From the NCBI GenBank assembly GCA_017615325.1, contig JAGAAI010000049.1:40534-104533 (forward strand): DNA of 64,000 bases, given 5' to 3'. The position numbers and the translations under genes were made by a program. Shown here piece after piece: positions 25,570-33,065 of the stretch (positions are counted from its first letter, which is position 1; each line of letters opens with the position of its first letter). A model generated the notes under the pieces. That model searched no databases. It was not told the origin of the DNA and saw only the letters and a program-made list of their open reading frames with translations. Origin of the DNA: Clostridiales bacterium (lineage in GTDB: Bacteria > Bacillota > Clostridia > Saccharofermentanales > Saccharofermentanaceae).

Positions 25570-27801
25570 ATGAGACCATTTTCTTTCGGGCACCCAAAGT
25601 ATTTATTTGCGACAATGTGCTCTGTCGTTGCATTGATCGTCATTTTAGCCCTTCCCGGTTTTGCCAGAGCAGATTCGGTTACTATCGATGAAACTAATTT
25701 CCCTGATGAGACATTAAGGGAGGACATTAAGGAGTATGACAAAGATAATGATGGTGTCTTGTCAGAAGAAGAGATCAGCAAAGTAGATTCGATTGTTATT
25801 TACGACAAGCCTGTAACTAGCACTAAAGGAATCGAGTTTTTTACAAATGTTGAATATATTATGCTTAACAATACCGGACTGACTTCTATTGATGTCAGTA
25901 AAAACACAAAGCTTGTTACTCTTTATTGTGAGTATAATAAACTAAAAAAACTTGATGTTACAAATAATCCTAACCTTGGTAATCTCAACTGTGACCAAAA
26001 CAGCCTCACAAGTCTCGATCTTTCGAAAAATCCCAATCTTGCAAGTCTTATCTGTAATGATAACAAACTAACTGAATTAGATCTTTCCAATAATCCCGAG
26101 CTTGTTGATTTGGATTGCTCAAATAATAGGCTGACAGAATTAGATCTTTCTCACAGCAAGAAGATCTCGACCCTTTATTGTTCAAACAACAAACTCGAAG
26201 CGTTGGATGTTCAATGGAATACTGAGATTAACTTGTTTAATTGTTCTTATAACAAGATTTCTTCACTTAATTTGAAAAATTGCACAAAAATAACAACTGT
26301 TTTTGCTAATGATAACAATCTGAAGAGTATAAGTGCGAAGAATCTTCCCAAACTTCGTGATTTAGTTTTATCGAACAACAAACTTTCATCAGTTGATCTT
26401 GAAGGTGATACCATTCTTGATTCGCTTCACCTTGATCATAATCAGTTGACAAGTTTTGATCTAAGCAAGACCAAAAAACTCGACTTCGTAGATCTCAGCT
26501 ATAATAAGCTCAAAAAGCTGGTTACTTCGAAAAACGGAGGGATCGACATGCTGAATGTTGACAATAATCAGCTTACATCGATTGATGTTAGCAAGAATCA
26601 TGATCTGTATACTTTATCGATCGCCGGAAATCAGTTAACAAAGATCGACATCAGCAATTTGCCGAGGATAGATTACCTTGATTGTTCTGATAATAAGATC
26701 AAGACTATTGATATAAGCAAGAACAAGTCAATGGACAGTCTCTTTTGTGCAAACAATCCCATACAGAAACTGGATTTGTCAAAGAATAATGATCTGCATA
26801 GATTGTCATGCTTTGGAACAGATATTGCTAAACTTGACATAAGTAAGAATCCGAATCTTAAGAGAGCCATGGAAAAAGGCGAATTCAGTGTTGGTACAAA
26901 CAACAAAGGCGAACCGTTCTACACCTATTTTGATTTTGAAGAACACGATTCTGAAGATGATGATTGGACCGAATACTTTCATCTCTCTTTTGATGCTTCT
27001 ACAGAAGTTGTTAATGGTTCAAAGACTAAGATCACTTTGGATAAATCCATTGCAAACCTGGTCTGCGGCAAGTCTTTAAAGCTCAAGGCTACATTAACCG
27101 GCTCTAAGACAAATATTGTCTGGAAGTCTTCGGATGAGAAGATCGCTACAGTCGATTCTTCCGGTAATGTTAAGGCAAAGATGGCAGGACCCGTTACGAT
27201 CACCGCCTCTGCAAACGGTTTTAGAGTCGGTTGTGAAATAACCGTACTTTATAAGGATGTCACGAACTCCAAGGATTTCTGGTATAAGCCTACTAATATG
27301 CTTACCAGGTGGGGAGTAGTCAAGGGTTACGACAAGCAGACGAAGTTTAAGCCTGCCAACGATTGTACGAGAGCTCAGATGCTGACTTTCATCTGGAGAC
27401 TCGTAGGCAGTCCCGAACCCGAGTCCCAAAAGTGTTCTTTCTCTGATGTAAAGAAGACTGACTATTTCTTCAAGCCCGTTATCTGGGCTGTTGAGAAAGG
27501 CATTACGACCGGATATAATGACGGCACATTTAAGCCTCAGAATGTATGTACCCGTGCCCAGACCGTTACTTTCCTCTGGAGACTGGCAGGAGAACCTGAT
27601 CCTAACAGCAAGAAATGCCCGTTCAAGGATGTTAAGAAATCCAATTATTTCTATCTGCCTGTTATCTGGGCATATGAAAACAAGATCGTTGCCGGCTATA
27701 AGGATGGAACCTTCAAGCCGCAGGGTAAGTGCTTAAGACGTCAGATGGTAACGTTCCTTTATAAGGATGCAAATACCCCTAATTACAACAATGTGCGTTG
27801 A
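25570..27801 (+). CDS. Secreted leucine-rich-repeat surface protein with Ig-like domain and three SLH-type repeats
   Basis: 743 residues. A signal peptide (about 1-35, ending GFARA-DS) is followed by an EF-hand-like loop DKDNDGVLSEEEI (57-69) that should bind calcium. Then come 16 leucine-rich repeats of exactly 21 residues (94-429), of the form L-x2-L-x-C-x2-N-x-L-T-x-L-D-x-S-x-N. After an acidic spacer comes a Big_2-like domain (about 478-560, WKSSDEKIATVD) and three SLH-type repeats (about 565-735) that should anchor it to the wall. The tail is strongly similar to that of the protein at 441-5111. A TGC-TATAAT box lies at 25534-25539 and a GGGGG site precedes the ATG. The binding partner is unknown. 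Confidence 0.88.
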   Translation: MRPFSFGHPKYLFATMCSVVALIVILALPGFARADSVTIDETNFPDETLREDIKEYDKDNDGVLSEEEISKVDSIVIYDKPVTSTKGIEFFTNVEYIMLNNTGLTSIDVSKNTKLVTLYCEYNKLKKLDVTNNPNLGNLNCDQNSLTSLDLSKNPNLASLICNDNKLTELDLSNNPELVDLDCSNNRLTELDLSHSKKISTLYCSNNKLEALDVQWNTEINLFNCSYNKISSLNLKNCTKITTVFANDNNLKSISAKNLPKLRDLVLSNNKLSSVDLEGDTILDSLHLDHNQLTSFDLSKTKKLDFVDLSYNKLKKLVTSKNGGIDMLNVDNNQLTSIDVSKNHDLYTLSIAGNQLTKIDISNLPRIDYLDCSDNKIKTIDISKNKSMDSLFCANNPIQKLDLSKNNDLHRLSCFGTDIAKLDISKNPNLKRAMEKGEFSVGTNNKGEPFYTYFDFEEHDSEDDDWTEYFHLSFDASTEVVNGSKTKITLDKSIANLVCGKSLKLKATLTGSKTNIVWKSSDEKIATVDSSGNVKAKMAGPVTITASANGFRVGCEITVLYKDVTNSKDFWYKPTNMLTRWGVVKGYDKQTKFKPANDCTRAQMLTFIWRLVGSPEPESQKCSFSDVKKTDYFFKPVIWAVEKGITTGYNDGTFKPQNVCTRAQTVTFLWRLAGEPDPNSKKCPFKDVKKSNYFYLPVIWAYENKIVAGYKDGTFKPQGKCLRRQMVTFLYKDANTPNYNNVR
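25849..26856 (+). repeat. Sixteen 63-bp coding repeats (21-residue LRRs)
   Basis: Sixteen uninterrupted units of 21 codons encode LRRs, e.g. LASLICNDNKLTELDLSNN. Units are diverged in DNA but none is longer or shorter than 21 residues. Confidence 0.9.
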
Positions 27802-27828
27802 TTATAATCAATCAGATATGATCTGATG

Positions 27829-27868
27829 AGGGGCTGTTCCGGATGCCGGGACAGTCCTTTTTTTAATG
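27829..27868 (+). terminator. Terminator after the LRR surface protein
   Basis: Stem ggggctgttcc paired with gggacagtcc around a short loop, followed by seven T (to about 27868). Confidence 0.85.
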
Positions 27869-27914
27869 ATTGACCAGGATGTACAGATTTTCGACATAAT
27901 TGTAAAAAAGCCTA

Positions 27915-27942
27915 TTGTATTTAAAACTTATTAATATATAAT
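27915..27942 (+). promoter_or_regulatory. hppA promoter
   Basis: TTGTAT (27915-27920) and TATAAT (27937-27942) with a 16-bp spacer, about 65 nt before the hppA start codon. Confidence 0.7.
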
Positions 27943-28006
27943 ACTCACGGCTTAAAAAATATTAACGCTTTAATCCTATCAATTCTACTGTCAAGAGGAG
28001 GCTCAA

Positions 28007-30151
28007 ATGAGTAAGACCATTATCATCCTTCTGATCGTATTGGGTGTTTGCGTTCTTGCGATGGCTTATGTTTTCGCAAACTTCTTCCGCATCAAGAAGA
28101 TGCCTGAAGGAACACCTGACATGATCGAGCTGTCCGGCATCATCCGTTCCGGTTCAGTAACATTCCTTAAGACTGAGTTCAAGGGCATTATCGTTGTTGT
28201 TGCAGTCCTTGCCGTAGTCTTCACACTCTTTATCGAGAAAACAGCAGGTATCACATTTGTGATCGGCGCTCTCATGAGTTCCTGCGTTTGTATCCTCGGT
28301 ATGAGATCAGCAACATATGCAAATGTCCGCACATCCAACAAGGCGCGTGAGTCCCTGTCGATCGGCGAGACGGTTAAGGTCGCTCTCTGCGGCGGTTCCA
28401 TCTCCGGTCTGGCTGTTCAGGCTTTCGGTATGTTGGGACTTGTTTGCATCCTCCTTATCTCAGGTGTTGATCATGATGCAACAGGTTCAGGTTTCCTTCT
28501 TAACCTTCAGTGCAATCCTTCGATCATGAGAATATCCACATACTCTCTGGGTTGCTCCATAGTTGCAATGTTCAACCGTGTTGCCGGCGGTAACTACACA
28601 AAGGCAGCTGATATCTCTTCTGATATCCTCGGCAAACTCCGTCATGACCTTCCTGAGGATGACAGCCGTATCCCTAACACGATCGCTGACTTTATCGGTG
28701 ATAACGTTAACGATATCGCAGGTAACTGCTCCGACTTGCTCGAGAGCTTCGTTGCTACAATGACAGCAACCATCATGATCGCTGTTACACTTTATAAGAC
28801 TGCTATCAACGCTGAGCATCAGGCTATCAGCGAGAATACTTTTAAGGCAACCATAATCTTCCCGATCATATTGGCTTGTGTCGGTCTGGTCGGCTGCCTT
28901 ATCGGACTCGGTATCGCTAACATCAAGAAGATGAGCGATAACCCTTCCAAGGAACTCGACCTGGCAACATGGATCTCCGCAGGCTTCACTGTAGTCCTCG
29001 GTGGTGCTGCAAGCTATTTCCTTTTCACTTATCAGGGCGTAGCTCTTTATGAAGAGTTCAGATTCGGATGGTTATCACCCTGGATCTCTTCCGTATGCGG
29101 TATCGTCAGTGGTGTTGCCATCGGTATGATCACAGAATACTACACATCCACAGATCACAAGCCTACAAGGGAACTTGCTGAGATCTGCCCTGAGGGTGAG
29201 GCTTTCGTTGTTACAAAGGGTGACGCTATCGGATCCAGATCCTGTCTGTTCCCGATCCTCATCATTGGTATCTCTCTTGTAGTTTCCGGTCTTATCTGCG
29301 GAATCTACGGTATCGCAGTATCCGCTCTCGGTATGCTCGCATTCGTAGGCGCTACAGTTTCCATCGATGCATTCGGACCTATCGCTGATAACGCAGGCGG
29401 TCTTGCAGAAGCTTGCCATCTGCCTCACGAAGTCCGTCAGATCACCGATAAGCTTGATGCCGTAGGCAACACAACAGCTGCTATCGGTAAGGGCTTCGCT
29501 ATCGGTTCTGCAGCTTTTGCTACAGTTTCCCTCATCGTTGCTTACGTTGGTAACTATTCTGACGTTGGCGCAGAGCTCACATTGAACTTCGCTTCGTTCA
29601 TCGTTGTTGCCGGCGGTCTTATCGGCGGTGCACTCGTTGAATACTTCTCCGCTATGCTCACTGATAACACTATCGACGCAGCTAAGATCATGGCTGATGT
29701 CGGAGATAAGCAGATGACAGAAGAAGTTCTTGCAGGTAAGGCAAAGCCTGACTACAACATGATGATCGAGATGGCCACCAAGGAAGCTATCCGCAGAATG
29801 GTTGTTCCTTCATTGCTTGCTATCGTGATCCCGATCATCGGTGGTCTCCTCTTCGGCGTTCAGTTCGTCGGCGGACTTCTTGTTGGTGCTACGATCGTTG
29901 CAATTCCGAAGGCTATCTTCATGGGTAACTCCGGTGGTGCTTTCGATAACGCCAAGAAGTACATCGAGAGCGAACAGCTCGAAGGCCACGGCAAGGGTAC
30001 ACCTGCTCATAAGGCATCCGTTACAGGTGACACCATCGGTGACACACGTAAGGACGTTGTCGGTGTTGCTCTCGACATCTTCATCAAGATGATGTCTACA
30101 GTTGCCAACACTCTGGCACCTGTCCTGAGAAGCATTTCCTTGTTTAAGTAA
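28007..30151 (+). CDS. hppA: Membrane-bound ion-pumping pyrophosphatase, K+-dependent type
   Basis: 714 residues with about 16 membrane helices. It hydrolyses pyrophosphate and pumps H+ or Na+ out. The pyrophosphate-binding aspartates are kept: KAADISSDILGK (about 199-210), IADFIGDNVNDIAG and, near the end, GDTIGDTRKD. The gate region DLLES keeps the Asp, Glu and Ser of the family. Ala491 and Gly494 in GNTTAAIGKG mark the K+-dependent class. Several positions usually invariant differ (DISSD for DVGAD; TRKDVVGVALD for PFKDTSGPSLN), so it belongs to a divergent branch. The pumped ion cannot be decided here. It is monocistronic, with promoter and terminator. Confidence 0.92.
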   Translation: MSKTIIILLIVLGVCVLAMAYVFANFFRIKKMPEGTPDMIELSGIIRSGSVTFLKTEFKGIIVVVAVLAVVFTLFIEKTAGITFVIGALMSSCVCILGMRSATYANVRTSNKARESLSIGETVKVALCGGSISGLAVQAFGMLGLVCILLISGVDHDATGSGFLLNLQCNPSIMRISTYSLGCSIVAMFNRVAGGNYTKAADISSDILGKLRHDLPEDDSRIPNTIADFIGDNVNDIAGNCSDLLESFVATMTATIMIAVTLYKTAINAEHQAISENTFKATIIFPIILACVGLVGCLIGLGIANIKKMSDNPSKELDLATWISAGFTVVLGGAASYFLFTYQGVALYEEFRFGWLSPWISSVCGIVSGVAIGMITEYYTSTDHKPTRELAEICPEGEAFVVTKGDAIGSRSCLFPILIIGISLVVSGLICGIYGIAVSALGMLAFVGATVSIDAFGPIADNAGGLAEACHLPHEVRQITDKLDAVGNTTAAIGKGFAIGSAAFATVSLIVAYVGNYSDVGAELTLNFASFIVVAGGLIGGALVEYFSAMLTDNTIDAAKIMADVGDKQMTEEVLAGKAKPDYNMMIEMATKEAIRRMVVPSLLAIVIPIIGGLLFGVQFVGGLLVGATIVAIPKAIFMGNSGGAFDNAKKYIESEQLEGHGKGTPAHKASVTGDTIGDTRKDVVGVALDIFIKMMSTVANTLAPVLRSISLFK

Positions 30152-30175
30152 GAAATAATAGCTTTAATGCTTCAG

Positions 30176-30208
30176 CCGGGGAGCCCCGTAAAGGGTTCCC
30201 CGGTTTTT
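30176..30208 (+). terminator. hppA terminator
   Basis: Arms ccggggagccc (30176-30186) and gggttccccgg (30193-30203) around a 6-nt loop, followed by five T. Confidence 0.92.
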
Positions 30209-30256
30209 ATTGTTCAACTTGAACACCGTTTCTCGAAAAAAAGGAGCCATGTGGCA

Positions 30257-30331
30257 ATGACGCTAATTGATCTTCAAGAAAACAGATCCTTCTTGATAAA
30301 AATCCTGCCGAGAAATGCGGTCCGTACATAA
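30257..30331 (+). CDS. Possible 24-residue small ORF, weak FeoA-like N-terminus
   Basis: An ATG at 30257 with AAGGAG (30241-30246) about 10 nt upstream opens a 24-codon frame: MTLIDLQENRSFLIKILPRN then AVRT and stop. The start MTL-x-DL and the end AVR resemble the first 25 residues of ferrous-iron transport protein FeoA. The frame after the stop has a loosely similar continuation, so this may be a decayed feoA fragment. It may equally be chance. Confidence 0.25.
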   Translation: MTLIDLQENRSFLIKILPRNAVRT

Positions 30332-30466
30332 GATGCCTCCTTAATGCATGAATTTGTGCTATTATCATAGGGCAGAAAAGGGGGCGAAAATCTCACAATT
30401 TCTCACAAAGTCTCAGTTTTTGCCAAATCCCTTTACTTTTTACGATTCATGTAGTATTATTTGCAA
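30332..30466 (+). promoter_or_regulatory. rpsO promoter with three 10-bp-phased repeats upstream
   Basis: TTTACT (30432-30437) and TATTAT (30455-30460) with a 17-bp spacer. Just upstream, TCTCACAA (30391-30398), TCTCACAA (30401-30408) and TCTCAG (30411-30416) repeat every 10 bp, on one face of the helix. The leader from about 30467 to 30544 can fold partially and could be the site of S15 autoregulation. Confidence 0.6.
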
Positions 30467-30544
30467 GTTGCCGTATCGCAGATACCGGATTCTCCAACCG
30501 CATCTTCGATTCAGGTGAATACAAATATTTAGGAGGAAACAACA

Positions 30545-30820
30545 ATGAGCAAAGGTTCAGCTGCTATCGACAAGCAGGCAATCATCAAAGAGTACCAGAT
30601 CGCAGAAGGCGATACAGGTTCACCTGAGGTTCAGATCGCTATCCTTACATACAGGATCAATCACCTCACAGAACACCTGAAGACTCACAAGGGTGATCAC
30701 CACAGCAGAAGAGGACTTCTGATGATGGTTGGTAAGAGAAGAGGTCTCCTCGATTATCTTGCATCCATCGACATCGAGAGATACAGATCCCTCATCGCAA
30801 GACTCGGTATCAGAAAGTAA
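30545..30820 (+). CDS. rpsO: 30S ribosomal protein S15
   Basis: 91 residues, standard length. S15 binds the central domain of 16S rRNA early in small-subunit assembly. The family pattern is clear: [63 protein letters not shown] lies 8 nt before the ATG. Codon use is that of a highly expressed gene. A terminator follows at once. rpsO is near pnp as in many bacteria, here with nadE between them. Confidence 0.98.
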   Translation: MSKGSAAIDKQAIIKEYQIAEGDTGSPEVQIAILTYRINHLTEHLKTHKGDHHSRRGLLMMVGKRRGLLDYLASIDIERYRSLIARLGIRK

Positions 30821-30841
30821 TAACTTTAAGATCCCAAGAAA

Positions 30842-30866
30842 GGCTGCCAGACCGGCAGCCTTTTTT
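30842..30866 (+). terminator. rpsO terminator
   Basis: Arms ggctgcc (30842-30848) and ggcagcc (30854-30860), then six T. Confidence 0.92.
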
Positions 30867-30936
30867 AACTCTTATTTGTTATTTAATTACCTTGAATGTA
30901 TAATCTAATCAGTCTTTTTGATGTGAGGTGTTTGAC

Positions 30937-32871
30937 ATGAAGGACGGATTTTTAAGGGTTGGTGCTGCAACGCCTGAAGTAAGGGTTGCTGATTGCAGAT
31001 TCAATGCTGACAACATTATCGAATGTGTAAAGCAGGCGGCGGCTAATGACTGTTCTTTGCTTGTTTTCCCGGAGCTTTGTCTGACCGGATATACATGTGG
31101 TGATCTCTTCCTGTCTGATACTCTTATCAATTCTGCCAGGAAAGAACTTTTAAGGATCGCTGAAGAGACAGCTGATCTTGATTTAGCATTTGTAGTTGGA
31201 ATTCCTGTAAGACAGAACAACAAGCTCTATAACTGCGGTGCGTCTATCTGCAAGGGCAGGGTAATGGGGTTCACGCCCAAGACCAATATTCCCAACTATT
31301 CCGAGTTCTATGAACTAAGGCATTTCATTCCTTTTGATGAAGAGTACCCTGATCTTATCTTTGGTGACCAGGAAACATTGCTGGGCAAACTCATCTATGA
31401 GAATACGGTTTGTCCCAGATTCTCCTATGCCGTTGAGATCTGTGAGGATCTTTGGGCCACGGAGTCTCCTTCGATGTCTTACTGCATTGAGGGCGCTAAC
31501 ATCATCTGTAATCTGTCTGCTTCTGATGAGGTCATCGGCAAGGAAGAGTTCAGGCGTGACCTCGTCAAGATGCAGAGCGCAAAGTGCTGCTGCGTATATA
31601 TCTATGCTGACTGTGGCTTTGGTGAATCTACCCAGGATCTCGTGTTCTCGGGGCATAACATTATTGCCGAGAACGGTAAGATCTTAGCAGAGAGCAAGCT
31701 TTTCGAAAACGGTATCATATACGCTGATGTGGATCTGCAGAGGATCGCAAGCGAGAGGAGGAGAGTCAATACATTCAAGATCGAGATGTGTAAGTCGGTG
31801 GCAGGATCTAGGGAAGAGTTTGACTTTACCCCCAAGGACATCGAGATCAGAAGACACATCTCAAAGACGCCTTTCGTACCTGAAGATGATTATGAGCTTG
31901 ATTACCGCTGCGCAAAGATCATTAAGATGCAGGCAGCAGGTCTTGCTACGAGACTTAAGGCCTGTAAGATCGACCATGCCGTAGTCGGTCTGTCCGGCGG
32001 ACTTGATTCAACATTGGCTTTGATCGTTACTGCCAAAGCGTTTGAGATGGCAGGGCTTCCTACCGGAAATATCGTGTCGATCACTATGCCTTGCTTCGGT
32101 ACTACCGACAGGACATATAACAATGCCGTATCCCTGGCAAAAGCCTATAAGACGGACTTTATGGAAGTTAACATCAAGGATTCCGTTATCCAGCATTTCA
32201 AGGATATAGGCCACGATGAGAACGACCACGACGTGACTTATGAGAACAGCCAGGCAAGGGAGAGGACACAGGTCCTGATGGATGTCGCAAACCAGATCGG
32301 CGGTCTTGTCGTAGGTACCGGAGACTTGTCTGAACTTGCTTTGGGCTGGGCTACATATAACGGTGACCACATGTCAATGTACGGTGTTAACGGCTCTATC
32401 CCGAAGACGCTGGTAAGACATCTTGTATCTCATGAGTCCGCGTTTGTTAAGGATACGGATCCCGAGCTCTCCAAGGTGCTTGCCGACATTGTTGCAACTC
32501 CTGTATCGCCTGAGCTGCTGCCGCCGACGGAGGACGGCACGATCTCCCAGAAGACAGAAGATATCGTTGGTCCATATGAACTGCATGATTTCTTCCTCTA
32601 TTACTTCATGAGGTTCGGGTTCGCGCCTTCCAAGATCTTCCGTCTGGCGAAGGTCGCTTTCGAAGGAACTTATGATGATGTTACTATCTATAAATGGCTC
32701 AAGACCTTTGTAAGAAGGTTCTTCACCCAGCAGTTCAAGCGTTCCTGCCTGCCTGACGGGCCTAAGGTCGGAACGGTTGCATTGTCGCCCCGCGGTGACT
32801 GGAGGATGCCTTCCGATGCAAGTTCTGCCGTATGGATGGAAGACCTTGAGTCAGTCGATCCTGAGAAATAA
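30937..32871 (+). CDS. nadE: Glutamine-dependent NAD+ synthase
   Basis: 644 residues from the ATG at 30937 (GAGGTG 6 nt upstream; a GTG at 30928 is less likely). It converts nicotinate adenine dinucleotide to NAD+ using ammonia freed from glutamine. The N-terminal nitrilase-type amidase has the triad Glu46 (FPELCLTG), Lys115 (PKTNIPNYSEF) and Cys169 (VEICEDLW). The C-terminal synthase has the ATP pyrophosphatase loop SGGLDST (353-359) and GTGDLSELALGW. The two-domain form supplies its own ammonia. It stands as a single gene between the terminators of rpsO and its own. Confidence 0.95.
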   Translation: MKDGFLRVGAATPEVRVADCRFNADNIIECVKQAAANDCSLLVFPELCLTGYTCGDLFLSDTLINSARKELLRIAEETADLDLAFVVGIPVRQNNKLYNCGASICKGRVMGFTPKTNIPNYSEFYELRHFIPFDEEYPDLIFGDQETLLGKLIYENTVCPRFSYAVEICEDLWATESPSMSYCIEGANIICNLSASDEVIGKEEFRRDLVKMQSAKCCCVYIYADCGFGESTQDLVFSGHNIIAENGKILAESKLFENGIIYADVDLQRIASERRRVNTFKIEMCKSVAGSREEFDFTPKDIEIRRHISKTPFVPEDDYELDYRCAKIIKMQAAGLATRLKACKIDHAVVGLSGGLDSTLALIVTAKAFEMAGLPTGNIVSITMPCFGTTDRTYNNAVSLAKAYKTDFMEVNIKDSVIQHFKDIGHDENDHDVTYENSQARERTQVLMDVANQIGGLVVGTGDLSELALGWATYNGDHMSMYGVNGSIPKTLVRHLVSHESAFVKDTDPELSKVLADIVATPVSPELLPPTEDGTISQKTEDIVGPYELHDFFLYYFMRFGFAPSKIFRLAKVAFEGTYDDVTIYKWLKTFVRRFFTQQFKRSCLPDGPKVGTVALSPRGDWRMPSDASSAVWMEDLESVDPEK

Positions 32872-32903
32872 CAGGATAACTTACAGATCATAGGATTTAT
32901 GTA

Positions 32904-32936
32904 AACAAACGGTTATTATTAGCCGTTTGTTTTTTC
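32904..32936 (+). terminator. nadE terminator
   Basis: Arms aaacaaacgg and ccgtttgttt enclose a 10-nt A/T-rich loop and run into a T-tract. The T-tract overlaps the likely -35 of pnp (TTGTTT, 32927-32932). Confidence 0.85.
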
Positions 32937-32948
32937 GAGACTTTATAT

Positions 32949-33060
32949 TATAATTATTAAGGCCAATCGGGGAGTAGTTAGTAGATTGATATTCCGAACC
33001 TGGAGTCGGTGTGTGAATCTAGTGACTACCTCCTTGGCAAATAATCTATACAAGGAGTTT
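32949..33060 (+). promoter_or_regulatory. pnp promoter and long structured 5' leader
   Basis: TATAAT at 32949-32954 predicts a start near 32961. The RNA from 32962 to 33038 folds into one extended hairpin: 32962-32966 with 33034-33038, 32971-32980 with 33023-33033 (one bulged C), 32982-32987 with 33016-33021, and 32994-32997 with 33006-33009. The ribosome site AAGGAG lies outside it at about 33052-33057. This resembles the RNase III-processed pnp leader of enterobacteria, though the sequence differs. Confidence 0.7.
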
Positions 33061-33065
33061 TTGAA

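Noticed and set aside
25849..26856. CRISPR-like periodic repeat
   Set aside because: The repeats are coding, diverged and directly adjacent, without spacers; they are LRRs.
30391..30416. DnaA or MraZ boxes
   Set aside because: The repeat bases (TCTCACAA) match neither the DnaA box nor the TGGG-type MraZ repeats.
32961..33038. Manganese riboswitch (yybP-ykoY) suggested by GGGGAGTAG
   Set aside because: The matching 3' conserved part is missing, and the bases are paired within one long stem instead.
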